The notes below the pieces were generated by a model. It had not been told where the DNA came from, did not search any database, and saw only the letters and a program-made list of their open reading frames with translations. A stretch of 64,000 bases of DNA from positions 1 to 64,000 of the forward strand of contig LZRT01000121.1 in assembly GCA_002159075.1 (NCBI GenBank). Direction: 5' to 3'. Each line of letters starts with the position of its first letter. Position 1 is the stretch's first letter. Positions 43,503 through 53,060 of this stretch are shown in pieces. The position numbers and the translations under genes are program-made. The stretch is from Bacillus thermozeamaize (GTDB lineage Bacteria > Bacillota > Bacilli > ZCTH02-B2).

Positions 43503-43520
43503 CCTGATTCAGGAATCAGG
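43503..43520. promoter_or_regulatory. 18-base inverted repeat ahead of the helicase gene
   Basis: CCTGATTC-AG-GAATCAGG, perfect eight-base arms, starting five bases after a -10-like TACAAT (43493-43498). The site is well placed for a repressor. It is not a LexA box (no CGAAC-N4-GTTCG). Confidence 0.5.
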
Positions 43521-43612
43521 GAGGAGCACGGCGGCATACGCCTTTTTTACAAGGAAGCGATGGAAGAGAACGCCTCTTTCGTGGTTGGCGGGAAAGATGG
43601 GAAAGTGGTGAG

Positions 43613-45754
43613 ATGATGTTTCCTGACGATGAAAGCCGGGATCAGGAACGGGTGCCGCTCGATGAGCCGGACATGGCGGCCTATGAAGAGCTGATTGAAG
43701 CGGTTTTTGCGCCAGATGGGCTTCTCGCAAAGCGGATTCACGGTTATGAGGTTCGCCAAGATCAGGTGCGCCTTGCCCGGCGCGTGATGGCTTCGCTGAA
43801 GCTGGAGCATCATTTGTTGGCTGAGGCGGGGACCGGCATTGGCAAGTCGTTCGCCTATCTGGTGGCGGCCGCCCTGTGGGCGCTGCTAGAGAAAAAAGTG
43901 GTCGTCATATCCACGCACACGATTCCCCTGCAGTCGCAGCTGGTTGACAAGGATCTGCCGCTGGTGGCCGAAGTGATGTCGGAGCTGGGAATGGGAGAGC
44001 TGCGCTTTGAACTGGCCAAGGGACGGGGGAATTACCTGTGCAAGCGGCGGCTCGAGGCTTACCTTTTAAAGGCGCGGAGCGAAGAAGTGGAACACGCGGA
44101 CGTGGCGCGGCAGATGTGGCAGCTGAAAGATCAGCTGACCGACGGAGACAGGCCGTCTTTTCCTTTTCCCATTCCGTCCGACTTGTGGACGCTTGTTGCG
44201 GGAGAGGCGGATGATTGCCATGGCTCTGAATCCCCTTATTTTGATCACTGTTTCATCCAACAAGCCCGCCGGCGGTTATCCTCCGCTCACCTGATCATCA
44301 CCAACCATGCGATGTTTTTTACAGATTTGGCGATGAGACAACAGGAAGGCAGCGGAATTTTTCCCGAGTATGACCATGTGATTTTTGACGAGGCGCATCG
44401 CATCGAAGAGGTATTTTCCAGTTTTTTTGCGCGGCGTGTCAATTATCAACAGGTGGAACACCTGTTCCGGATGATCCGGATGAGATGGCAGACCTGGATG
44501 GACGGAATCTTTGATCAGGAGGTGCTGGAGGCGCTCATTCCTTATGAGCAGCGCATCCGCCAACACCTGCTGGACATGCTGGATCAGGTGGCGCGGCAAG
44601 TGTTTTTGCTGCAGCCGGGTGGCGCGAGGCTGGAAGCGCAGGAAGCAGATCAGCCTTTGACCGTGCTGTTGGACAGGCCGCTGCCTGTCTTTCAACGCCT
44701 GGAGGAATCGTTGGCTGATCTGGAGCGTTTTTTCCGCCAGCTCCTGGAGACAAAGGTGCAAGAGGAGACCCAGCGCCGGGGAATGGAACGGCTCATCCAG
44801 CGCGTCCGTTCGCTGGGAGAAGACATCCGGTTCATCACCCAAGTGGAGGGGGGAGCAGACTGGGCGCATTGGGTGGAATGGAGGCTTGAGGCAGGGGAAC
44901 AGATTTCAGATGCGTTCGGGCAGCAGATTACGCTGGTGGCACAGCCCATCAATGCCCGGACGGTCCTGCCTGATGCGCTGTTTTCCCGGGTTCCCGTGTC
45001 GATGCTTTCCGCCACCCTTTCTACGGAAGGCCATTTTGCTTTTATTGCCGGCCGGCTCGGTTTGGATGAATACGATTCGTTTGTCGCGCCTTCGCCTTTT
45101 GACTATGCCAGGAATGCCTTGCTTGTGGTCAGTGAAAAGGCTCCTTTTCCCAACCAGCCGGATGGACAGTATGAACGGTTTTTGGTGGAAGGATTGCAAC
45201 GGATCTTGACATTGAGTCCCGGACGTACACTGGTCCTCTTTACCAGCTACCGCCAAATGAGCCTCGTCGCGGAACAACTAAAAGCGTGGTGTGAAGCCCG
45301 TCAGCGCACCTTGCTGGTGCAGGAAGCGGGCGGGGACCGGGAACGCCTGTTGGAGCAGTTTCGCAAGGATCCTCACGGGGTGCTGTTTGGAGCGGAAAGT
45401 TTCTGGGAAGGAATTGACCTGCCGGGGGATGAACTGCAGTGTGTGGTCATCACCAAAATTCCTTTCGCCAATCCGAAGCATCCGGTCACCCGGGCGCGCC
45501 TTGACTGGATCGAGCGGTCCGGGGGGGATTCTTTTGACCAATACATGATCCCGATGGCGATTATCAAGACCAAACAGGGATTTGGCCGTCTGATACGACG
45601 CGCCTGTGATCGGGGCGCGGTGGTGTTGATGGACAGCCGGCTGGTCAGGAAGGGATATGGAAAGCGGATTCTCTCCAGCCTGCCGCCGGCGCGGCGCGGG
45701 AAACTGAAGGACATTCCGCACTACGTGCGTCCACCGCAGACGGCCACTGAATGA
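43613..45754 (+). CDS. DinG-type DNA helicase with an altered Fe-S ligand set
   Basis: A 713-residue superfamily 2 XPD/DinG-type helicase. Motif I is AGTGIGKSFAYL, motif II DEAH in VIFDEAHRIEE and motif VI QGFGRLIRRACDRG. In Fe-S DinG proteins four Cys with spacing C-x(~60-75)-C-x4-C-x5-C hold a 4Fe-4S cluster. Here C143, C202 and C213 are present but the third position is Ser207 (TCC codon at 44231-44233). DinG enzymes unwind R-loops, G-quadruplexes and damaged DNA; whether this one binds a cluster is open. No N-terminal exonuclease domain. The ATG pair is behind a weak GGGAAAG. Confidence 0.92.
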   Translation: MMFPDDESRDQERVPLDEPDMAAYEELIEAVFAPDGLLAKRIHGYEVRQDQVRLARRVMASLKLEHHLLAEAGTGIGKSFAYLVAAALWALLEKKVVVISTHTIPLQSQLVDKDLPLVAEVMSELGMGELRFELAKGRGNYLCKRRLEAYLLKARSEEVEHADVARQMWQLKDQLTDGDRPSFPFPIPSDLWTLVAGEADDCHGSESPYFDHCFIQQARRRLSSAHLIITNHAMFFTDLAMRQQEGSGIFPEYDHVIFDEAHRIEEVFSSFFARRVNYQQVEHLFRMIRMRWQTWMDGIFDQEVLEALIPYEQRIRQHLLDMLDQVARQVFLLQPGGARLEAQEADQPLTVLLDRPLPVFQRLEESLADLERFFRQLLETKVQEETQRRGMERLIQRVRSLGEDIRFITQVEGGADWAHWVEWRLEAGEQISDAFGQQITLVAQPINARTVLPDALFSRVPVSMLSATLSTEGHFAFIAGRLGLDEYDSFVAPSPFDYARNALLVVSEKAPFPNQPDGQYERFLVEGLQRILTLSPGRTLVLFTSYRQMSLVAEQLKAWCEARQRTLLVQEAGGDRERLLEQFRKDPHGVLFGAESFWEGIDLPGDELQCVVITKIPFANPKHPVTRARLDWIERSGGDSFDQYMIPMAIIKTKQGFGRLIRRACDRGAVVLMDSRLVRKGYGKRILSSLPPARRGKLKDIPHYVRPPQTATE

Positions 45755-45799
45755 CATGCGGAATCAATCAACGTGGAATCCAATCAGGGGTGAGGAGCA

Positions 45800-46783
45800 A
45801 TGAAAGCTGTCTTAGTCAAAGAACCGGGCGGTCCGGAACAGTTGATGATCGGAGAATTTCCGCGTCCAAAACCGCGGGAACGGGAGATCCTGATCCGGGT
45901 GAAAGCGACGGCGGTGAACCGCGCGGACATCTCCCAGCGGCAGGGAAAATATCCGCCGCCGCCGGGAGCGTCGCCGATCATGGGCCTGGAAGTGGCAGGC
46001 ATCGTGGAAGCGGTGGGAAGCGCCTGCACCCGCTGGAAACCGGGTGACAAGGTGTTCGGGCTCTTGCCGGGAGGCGGTTATGCCGAGTACGCCGTGATGC
46101 ATGAGGAACTGGCGATGCCCGTTTTGCCGGGGATGACGTTTGAGGAAGCAGCGGCCATCGCGGAAGTGTTTTTGACCGCTTATCAGTGCCTGTTCTGGCT
46201 GGGGGGGCTGGATAAGGGACAACAGGTCCTCATCCATGCCGGTGCCAGCGGCGTGGGAACGGCAGCCATTCAGCTGGTGCGGGAGGCAGGAGGACGCTCC
46301 ATCGTGACGGCCGGTTCTGCGGAAAAGCTGGTTGCCTGCCAGAAGATGGGTGCGGATGTGACCATCAATTACAAGGAAGGCCCGTTTGCGGAAAAGGTAC
46401 TGGCAGCGACGGGAGGACGCGGTGCGGATATCATCCTGGATTTTGTCGGGGCCTCCTACTGGAAGGATAATCTGGCCGCGATTGCGACGGAGGGCCGGTG
46501 GATCATCATCAGCACGCTGGGTGGCCACGAGGTGCCGGTACTGGATCTGCGCCGCCTGATGGCGAAGCGGATTACCCTGGTCGGAACCACGTTGCGCTCG
46601 CGCAGCGAGGATTACAAGATCCGCTTGACGCAAGCGTTTGCTTCCTTTGCTTTGCCGCTGTTTGAACAGGGGAGATTGGCGCCGGTCATTGACAGCGTCT
46701 TTCCGTGGGAAGAGGTGGCCGCGGCGCACCGGTATATGGAGGAGAACCGGAACATCGGGAAAATCATCTTGAAGGTAGGTTAG
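45800..46783 (+). CDS. zinc-free NAD(P)H quinone oxidoreductase (MDR family)
   Basis: A 327-residue medium-chain reductase of the QOR/PIG3 type. It has NRADISQRQGKYPPPPGASPIMGLEVAGIV, the cofactor motif HAGASGVGTAAIQL, and no zinc-binding Cys set. The PIG3-like layout (DISQRQG) points to one-electron quinone or enone reduction with NADPH. GTGAGGAG precedes the ATG. The dynamin gene starts six bases after its stop. Confidence 0.93.
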   Translation: MKAVLVKEPGGPEQLMIGEFPRPKPREREILIRVKATAVNRADISQRQGKYPPPPGASPIMGLEVAGIVEAVGSACTRWKPGDKVFGLLPGGGYAEYAVMHEELAMPVLPGMTFEEAAAIAEVFLTAYQCLFWLGGLDKGQQVLIHAGASGVGTAAIQLVREAGGRSIVTAGSAEKLVACQKMGADVTINYKEGPFAEKVLAATGGRGADIILDFVGASYWKDNLAAIATEGRWIIISTLGGHEVPVLDLRRLMAKRITLVGTTLRSRSEDYKIRLTQAFASFALPLFEQGRLAPVIDSVFPWEEVAAAHRYMEENRNIGKIILKVG

Positions 46784-46788
46784 TTTGC

Positions 46789-49700
46789 ATGCAGAAAACA
46801 GAGACAGCAAGAGAACGGGAAACGGGAGAGTTGGCATCGTGGGAGGGATGGCGCCGCAGCCTGCAGGAGCTGGCTGGCGAGGTGGAAAGGGCGGGCGACG
46901 CCGAGACGGCCGCGAAGTTGCGGGAGCTGGCGGAAAAGGCCGCAAACCCGGGACTCCGCATCGCTTTTTGTGGCCACTTTTCCGCCGGCAAGTCGACGCT
47001 GGTCAACCGGTTGCTGGGCTGCCAGGTACTGCCGTCCAGTCCCATTCCGACCAGCGCCAATGTGGTCTACTTGTCCTATGGTGACTGGCAAATGAACGTG
47101 CATCTGCGTTCCGGCGGGCAGCAGGTTTATCGCGGCCGTGAGGAAGTGGCGTTGGGACAGGAGGTGCTCAAGGACAGCGAGCTGGCGCAAAACGTCTACA
47201 TTTCCGTGCCGGCGCCATGTTTGTCAGAAGGCCTGGTCTTCATGGATACGCCAGGAGTGGACTCCAACGATGCTGCCCATCAGCTGGCCACCGAATCCGC
47301 CCTGCATCTGGCGGATGTGGTGGTGTACGTGATGGACTACAACCACGTGCAGTCTGAGGTAAATTTGCATTTTCTGCGCCAGTTGCAAGCCCAGGACAAG
47401 CCGATTGTGGTCGTCGTGAACCAAATCGACAAGCACCTGGAGTGGGAATTGTCCTTTGCCGCCTTTCGGCAGGGCGTCGACAAGGTGCTGGACAATTGGG
47501 GCATTCAACCCACTGCCGTCTTTTACACCTCGATGAAGGAGATTGACCATCCGGAAAATACCTGGGATTCTTTTTGCGTGTTGCTGGAAAGGCTGGCCGG
47601 CTTATGGGGCGAGATCCGTCCAGGGAGTATGTTGGCGGCGGCCCGCCATCTTCTCGCCAAGCACCTTGAGCGGATGCGGCGCCAGCAAGAAGAAGAGCGC
47701 CAGCGGTGGCATGCCGTTCTGGAGCAGGAAGAGCAGGCGGACGAAAAGCTGGCCCGCCGGGAGGAACTGGAGGGCAGGCGGCAACAGCTTTTGCAGATGC
47801 CGGCCGCTTTTCAGGAAGCGGCGGAACGGGAGTTGCAACAATTGCTGACGCATGCGCCGCTTGCGCCCTATGAGATCCGCCAATTGGGAAAGACCTATCT
47901 GGAAGCCCGGTTTAAGCGGCTGCAGGCAGGGCGGTGGCGGCAAAAGCGGGCCATCAGGGCTGAACAGGAGGCGCTGGACGCCTTTGCCGAAGCGTTGCGC
48001 CATCAGGTGGAGGCGCAACTGGAATGGCACCTCAAGCGGCTGCTGATTGAATTGCCCGGGGAATACGGGTTAAAGTCCGGGGAATGGGAGCAAAAGGTTT
48101 ACGGCTTGCAGGTGGAATGGACGCCGGAACTATTGCAGGAGCAAGTGAAAGCGGGGGCCGTGGCGGGGGAGACCTATGTCTTGCAATATATGGAAGATGT
48201 GGCGCAGTCACTGAAGCGGCTCTGGCGGCAGGCGGCGCTTCCGATGATCGAAGAAGCCCGCCAAGAGATTGAGCGGGCCCTGACGCCCCAGCGCGAAGAC
48301 GTGGCGCAGGAACTGGCCCGCACGGCTGAGTTGGCTGAAGCAAGGGAGGCGATCCGTGCCCTTGATGAAGCGTTGTCCATGCACGAAAAAACGTTGCGGG
48401 ACAGACTGCCGGGAGATGCAGATTGGCAGCATGTGCGGGGTGCCATGCAACGCTTGCTGGAGGAGGTTGTGGCCGAACTTTTGGCATCCCGTGCCAATCC
48501 GGCTCTGAATAGGGAGGATGCTGCCATTCGGAAGGGTTCCGCCATCCAGGGTCCGGCCGTTTCGAAGTCCGGCCCATCCATCGCCAGGCTCCCTGGTCTG
48601 GGGACGCTGCCAACCGGGGCTGTTCAGCGCGATGTGCCGGTTGCCGGTGTGGCTGCGGTTGCGCCTGAAAGCAGGCGGTTGCAGGAGATGGCCAAGTTGC
48701 TTCGCAAAGGGGCTGAGCTGCTCGGCGATCTTCCCCCTTTTGCCGCTTGGTCGGCGACACTCCGGGAACGCGCGGAGCGACTTGCTGCCAGGCGGTTTAC
48801 GGTTGCCCTGTTTGGTGCGTTCAGTGCGGGCAAATCTTCCTTTGCCAATGCCCTGCTGGGTGAGCCGCTGCTTCCGGTTTCACCGAACCCCACGACAGCA
48901 GCCATTAACCTCATCCAGGCTTCCGAAGAGGGACATCCTCATGGTACCGCCGGGATTCAGATGAAAACGCCGGCCGACATGGTCCGGGATGTGACGGGGG
49001 CGTTCCGGGCATGCGGCTTTCATCTGGAGGAAGAGGCACTGGCCGGGAAGACGGCGGAAGAACAGGAAGCCGTCCTGAGAGAAGGGCTGGCCGCCCTGGA
49101 GCAGAAGCAAGCGCCGCCAGATGGCGAACTGTATCTCTCTTTTATTCGCGCGGCCATTCGGGGATGGGCGGAGATGGCTCCGCTGCTCGGGCAGAGCTTG
49201 GAGGTGGATGTCAGCGAATTTCAAAACATGGTCGCTGACGAAACGAAAGCCTGTTTTGTTGAGCGTGTCACGCTGTACTATGATTGTCCATTGACGGTGC
49301 AGGGAATCGCCCTGGTGGATACGCCGGGTGCCGATTCGGTGCATGCCCGTCACACCGGTGTGGCTTTCCAGTTCCTTAAGGATGCCGATGCCGTGCTTTA
49401 TCTGACATACTACAACCATGCGTTTTCCAAAGCGGACCGGGAGTTCCTCCTGCAAATGGGCAGGGTCAAGTCGGCGTTTGAACTGGACAAGATGTTTTTC
49501 CTCCTCAATGCGGCCGATCTTGCCTCATCCAGCGAGGAACTGCTGCAGGTCATGGAACACTTGCGGCATGAACTGGGAGCGTTGGGGATCTCCAGGCCGA
49601 ACCTCTTTCCCGTATCCAGTCAGTTGGCGCTGTTGGCTGTCCGCCGTGCCCACTTGCAACGGGCGGCCGCGGCATCCGGTTCGGGCCTCGTGGAATGGCC

Positions 49701-50766
49701 GGAAAGTCTCCAGTTGCGTTACCGGCAGCTGATGGAGCGGGTCCGTCCATTACAGGATATCTTGACGCGAGATATCTCCGCAGGGGCCGTTTCATCCCCA
49801 GTCTCGGACGAGGCATGGCGCTGTTCCGGGATTCAGCAATTTGAACAGGCGTTTTATCATTTCATTTTCCACCAACTGGCCGACCTGGCGCTGCAGAACG
49901 CGCGGGCAGAACTGCTTCGCGGTCTGGAACAGTTGGAGCAAATGATTCAGTGGGCGCAAAGCGACAACCAGGCACGTGCCTCACGGGCCGCCGAAGTGCA
50001 ACACGTGTGGCAAGAACTGTTAAGTGCGATTGAAGGATTGGATGCGCAGGCTGTTTTTGTGGCGGCAGAGAACGAATTGCAAGAGTTGCTGTATTACGTG
50101 CGGCAGCGGTTGTTTTTGCGGATGCCGGACTTTTTTCAGGACGCGTTTTCAGCCATTGGCGAAGGCAGCCGCCCGGTTCGTGAGCACCTGGCGCAGGCAC
50201 TGGAGAGCATGCTGCGGCAGACGGCCATGGATCTGGAACAGGAGATCCGCGCCACGGCGCTTCGGATGGAGCGGTTTGTCTGGAAACAGGTGCAGAAGGT
50301 GCAGGAAAATATCCAGGAGTGGATCGCCTTGCAGGATCCCCATTGCCGGATCGCGCTGCTCCCCGGCGCTTCCTTGGAGATTCCGGAGGTTCCGGGCAGT
50401 TTGTCTTTGATGCTTGAAGAGGACTGGAAACCGGTCCTCTCCATTTACAAAAACGCCAAATCCTTTTATGAAAAAGGGGGTTCGGCGCGGATGCGGGAGG
50501 CCGTGATGAAGCAATTGGAGCGTCCGGTACAGAAATACCTGGAGCAGATGAGGGAACAGTTGGGCCGGTATTACGGAGAATGGATGAGGCAGTTGGTGGA
50601 CCAAGTGAAACAATCCGCTCTTCAGGATGTGGATGCCTATTTCAACGGCTTGATTGAAGCCTTAAAAGATCAAGGGCAGCTGGCGGTTTGGCGAGAGCGG
50701 CATGAACAGCTGCTGGCGGCGATGGATGCCAGCAGCGTAGGGAAAGATGCAATTTCGTTGACATAA
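46789..50766 (+). CDS. two-module bacterial dynamin-like protein (DynA type)
   Basis: A 1325-residue protein of two fused dynamin-like modules, as in Bacillus subtilis DynA, which tethers membranes and protects against phage and membrane damage. First GTPase: GHFSAGKST (62-70), DTPGVDS, NQID. Second: GAFSAGKSS (676-684), DTPGADS, NAAD. Each is followed by a long helical stalk rich in Gln, Glu and Arg; the region around 335-420 is coiled-coil-like. Both G1 loops have Gly-x-Phe-Ser-Ala-Gly-Lys, so both should bind GTP. It is somewhat longer than the B. subtilis protein. Start ATG 46789 has only a weak AGGT upstream, and it follows the oxidoreductase by six bases, so coupling is likely. Confidence 0.95.
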   Translation: MQKTETARERETGELASWEGWRRSLQELAGEVERAGDAETAAKLRELAEKAANPGLRIAFCGHFSAGKSTLVNRLLGCQVLPSSPIPTSANVVYLSYGDWQMNVHLRSGGQQVYRGREEVALGQEVLKDSELAQNVYISVPAPCLSEGLVFMDTPGVDSNDAAHQLATESALHLADVVVYVMDYNHVQSEVNLHFLRQLQAQDKPIVVVVNQIDKHLEWELSFAAFRQGVDKVLDNWGIQPTAVFYTSMKEIDHPENTWDSFCVLLERLAGLWGEIRPGSMLAAARHLLAKHLERMRRQQEEERQRWHAVLEQEEQADEKLARREELEGRRQQLLQMPAAFQEAAERELQQLLTHAPLAPYEIRQLGKTYLEARFKRLQAGRWRQKRAIRAEQEALDAFAEALRHQVEAQLEWHLKRLLIELPGEYGLKSGEWEQKVYGLQVEWTPELLQEQVKAGAVAGETYVLQYMEDVAQSLKRLWRQAALPMIEEARQEIERALTPQREDVAQELARTAELAEAREAIRALDEALSMHEKTLRDRLPGDADWQHVRGAMQRLLEEVVAELLASRANPALNREDAAIRKGSAIQGPAVSKSGPSIARLPGLGTLPTGAVQRDVPVAGVAAVAPESRRLQEMAKLLRKGAELLGDLPPFAAWSATLRERAERLAARRFTVALFGAFSAGKSSFANALLGEPLLPVSPNPTTAAINLIQASEEGHPHGTAGIQMKTPADMVRDVTGAFRACGFHLEEEALAGKTAEEQEAVLREGLAALEQKQAPPDGELYLSFIRAAIRGWAEMAPLLGQSLEVDVSEFQNMVADETKACFVERVTLYYDCPLTVQGIALVDTPGADSVHARHTGVAFQFLKDADAVLYLTYYNHAFSKADREFLLQMGRVKSAFELDKMFFLLNAADLASSSEELLQVMEHLRHELGALGISRPNLFPVSSQLALLAVRRAHLQRAAAASGSGLVEWPESLQLRYRQLMERVRPLQDILTRDISAGAVSSPVSDEAWRCSGIQQFEQAFYHFIFHQLADLALQNARAELLRGLEQLEQMIQWAQSDNQARASRAAEVQHVWQELLSAIEGLDAQAVFVAAENELQELLYYVRQRLFLRMPDFFQDAFSAIGEGSRPVREHLAQALESMLRQTAMDLEQEIRATALRMERFVWKQVQKVQENIQEWIALQDPHCRIALLPGASLEIPEVPGSLSLMLEEDWKPVLSIYKNAKSFYEKGGSARMREAVMKQLERPVQKYLEQMREQLGRYYGEWMRQLVDQVKQSALQDVDAYFNGLIEALKDQGQLAVWRERHEQLLAAMDASSVGKDAISLT

Positions 50767-50819
50767 CATTTTCGTTGACATAGTAATAAGGATGTGAGCT
50801 GCGCCTTTGGCGTAGCTTC

Positions 50820-50867
50820 AGCCTGTAGATAAAGCTCCAGGATGGAGCAGGTCTACAGGCTTTTTTT
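50820..50867 (+). terminator. terminator after the dynamin gene
   Basis: AGCCTGTAGA (50820-50829) pairs with TCTACAGGCT (50852-50861), and an inner stem GCTCC (50834-50838) with GGAGC (50844-50848); seven Ts end the structure. Confidence 0.9.
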
Positions 50868-51139
50868 GTCGAAATGATAATCTGCAATCCATCGAGGTGA
50901 GATTCGTGTTGAGCTAAAATCACAAGTATACACAATTGAAAGAAAAATGATCATCCGTCTATTTTTATGAACCTTTTGCATGATGTCCTTTTTTTGTTCC
51001 GGTAGATGTGTTTGCGTTACGGCTGATTTGAAGCAGTTTCAAGGGTTTGGTCCATTCGTTTTGAAAAAATTTATATAATAGAGAGGAATGAATTTAACAC
51101 GGCGATAGAAATATCGCAACGAAGGAAAGGAGAGTTGTT
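50868..51139 (+). other. AT-rich intergenic stretch, no gene seen
   Basis: I see no convincing coding frame, repeat or structured RNA here. Near its end TATATAATAG (about 51070-51080) gives a -10 for the lipoprotein gene, with no clear -35, and AAGGAAAGGAGAG (from 51122) is its ribosome site. Confidence 0.5.
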
Positions 51140-51616
51140 TTGAATAAAATCTACGCTTTGTTCCTGGCCTTGCTTCTATTCGGCGGATGCCAATCGGCCG
51201 GATCGGTCCACCATCCCAATGCGCCCCTTTTATTGCCTCCCATGCCTGCTTTAACCATTCAAGAAAAAAATGTCCCCGTCAGAATGGGGACATATTCTTG
51301 GTCCGAAAGCGGACGTGGGATCACCGTTGATTCTGTCGATCCGCCGGAATTGGTGAAAGATTTGGAGCCGGTAACGGTTCATCCGCATGCAACGTTACAT
51401 GTTGACTTCAGAGACAAGCCATTGGAAATCAAGGCAGGCTTATGGGAAAATAACGGCGTAACGTTTAAAAACCTTTCCGACGGCACATTCACTTTGCCTG
51501 AAGATGACGGTGTCTACATTGGTGTGATTTATGCTTCTTGGCAAGAAGGAAATGCGACTTTCGTATTTAAAATACAAGTGCAAGAAGGAAAAGCTGAAAC
51601 GGAATCATTCGGCTGA
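51140..51616 (+). CDS. small lipoprotein of unknown function
   Basis: A 158-residue protein with a signal peptide ending in lipobox FGGC (Cys17). The mature part is rich in beta-strand pattern, with PVRMGTYSWSESGRGITVDS, a P-x-E-L-V motif and a closing VYIGVIYASWQEGNATFVFKIQV, an immunoglobulin-like or copper-amine-oxidase-like small domain at most. TTG start behind AAAGGAGAG. It stands alone. I do not recognise a family with certainty. Confidence 0.8.
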   Translation: MNKIYALFLALLLFGGCQSAGSVHHPNAPLLLPPMPALTIQEKNVPVRMGTYSWSESGRGITVDSVDPPELVKDLEPVTVHPHATLHVDFRDKPLEIKAGLWENNGVTFKNLSDGTFTLPEDDGVYIGVIYASWQEGNATFVFKIQVQEGKAETESFG

Positions 51617-51651
51617 TGGTAATGCCGGGCTTGGCTCCAATAATGAAGGAA

Positions 51652-52125
51652 TTAAGGAGCCAACTGGCGGTACTGTCCCCGGTAATACAGCAGGGGCAGT
51701 CCATCGTCGGCAGCTGCCCCGTCCAGCACCTCCCCGATGAAGATGGTATGATCGCCGCCGTCCAGCCGGTTGACGATCTTGCAGTCGAAGAAGGCCAGAC
51801 ATCCGTCCAGAATGGGCGCGCCCAGTTGGCCGCTGCGGTAGTTCACCCCGGCAAAGCGGTCGATTCCGGACGTGGCAAACTGTCGTGACAATGCCTTTTG
51901 CCCCTGCTGCAAGATATTGATCGCATAGGTGTCAGATTGCATAAAAGCATCGTAGACACCGGCCTGTTTGTCGATATTGACCAGGACCAGCAGCGGATCG
52001 AGGGATAAGGAAGTGAATGAGTTGACGGTTAATCCATGAGGGGTGCCATCTTTGGCGCGCGTGGTCGCGATGGCCACGCCGGTGGCAAAACAACCGGCAA
52101 TTTGGCGAAAGGTTTGGGCATCCAA
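51652..52125 (-). CDS. flavin reductase domain protein
   Basis: A protein of about 157 residues with the flavin-reductase (HpaC-like, FMN-binding split barrel) fold: FATGVAIATTRAKDGTPHGLTVNSFTSLSLDPLLVLVNI and the later FDCKIVNRLDGGDHTIFIGEV. It transfers electrons from NAD(P)H to free flavin for a partner oxygenase; no partner is adjacent. Start chosen at TTG 52125, which follows TTGAGGAGG; an ATG at 52167 would add 14 residues but has no ribosome site. Confidence 0.9.
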   Translation of the reverse strand: MDAQTFRQIAGCFATGVAIATTRAKDGTPHGLTVNSFTSLSLDPLLVLVNIDKQAGVYDAFMQSDTYAINILQQGQKALSRQFATSGIDRFAGVNYRSGQLGAPILDGCLAFFDCKIVNRLDGGDHTIFIGEVLDGAAADDGLPLLYYRGQYRQLAP

Positions 52126-52318
52126 GGCGCTCCTCCTCAACCTTGATTTAATGGTGTTTACCGTCATGATACCATAGCGCGGGGGTCCGTGTATCCCCTC
52201 AATGATTTGAGAAGGACTTCAGTCCCTCGTGCTATCCGATCATCCTAAACATTTCATAACTAAATTATAATTATGTATGATATATGCGAGTTGCCGATGA
52301 TATTGCTGGGTTGGCTTT

Positions 52319-52906
52319 TCAACGAGGAAAGTCCCTTTTTTTTTCCATGGCCATCAGTGAAGGAGGATCGCCTTTTTGATTGAGGAACTGGTAGGCGGCC
52401 ACATGGACTGCCTGTTGATCCAGCCGGGATGCCCATTGATATAAAGCGGTTTGTTCTATTTTTCCTGTCGGATGACCGGAATAGATGACAACACTGATGA
52501 GCCCGCCCAGGGTCAGCATGTGGAGAGCCGCTTCAAGGGCGGCAATGGTGGTGTCCGCCTGGGTGGTGACGGACTTGTCCGAACCGGGCAGGTAGCCCAG
52601 ATTGAACATGACAGCCCGGATGGCGCCATGGAGTTCTTTGGGGATGAAATGCCGCATTTCCTCGTGCCCGGCGTGGATCAGGTGAACGCGTTCTAAGAGA
52701 TTTCTTTGCACGAGCCGTTCCGCGGCACGGGTTAAGGCCAGGGATTGGATATCAAATCCGTACACTTTCCCCGCAGGGCCGACGCACTCTGCCAGGAAGC
52801 AGGTGTCATGGCCGTTTCCCACCGTCGCATCAATGACGATATCCCCAGGTTGTACGACCTGTCTGATCAATTGGTGACTGAGAGCCAATGCCGGCGGCAA
52901 AATCAT
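52319..52906 (-). CDS. mnmM: tRNA wobble-uridine methyltransferase MnmM (YtqB family)
   Basis: A 195-residue class I SAM methyltransferase. The SAM loop is DATVGNGHDT near residue 26, the acidic end of strand 2 is GFDIQ and the catalytic region NLGYLPGSDKSVTTQ. YtqB was identified as MnmM, which methylates nm5s2U34 in tRNA in bacteria lacking MnmC methylase. Alone on its strand with a weak ribosome site. A TTG/ATG question does not arise: the ATG gives the usual family start. Confidence 0.9.
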   Translation of the reverse strand: MILPPALALSHQLIRQVVQPGDIVIDATVGNGHDTCFLAECVGPAGKVYGFDIQSLALTRAAERLVQRNLLERVHLIHAGHEEMRHFIPKELHGAIRAVMFNLGYLPGSDKSVTTQADTTIAALEAALHMLTLGGLISVVIYSGHPTGKIEQTALYQWASRLDQQAVHVAAYQFLNQKGDPPSLMAMEKKRDFPR

Positions 52907-53060
52907 GGATAAAGCCTTCCTTTCGTGCTGTCGTGGATTCGTGTCTGTTCCCTATTGTAACGGATGCCTGCGATTCAGACCAATGGTCAATCCTTGCCGG
53001 CAATGGAGATGCTCTCTTTTGTCACCCGTTGGCTCAGACGGGAGGGAAAGCCAGATTGTA

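Noticed and set aside
43503-43520. Inverted repeat before the helicase gene as a LexA box
   Set aside because: The Bacillus LexA consensus CGAAC-N4-GTTCG is not present.
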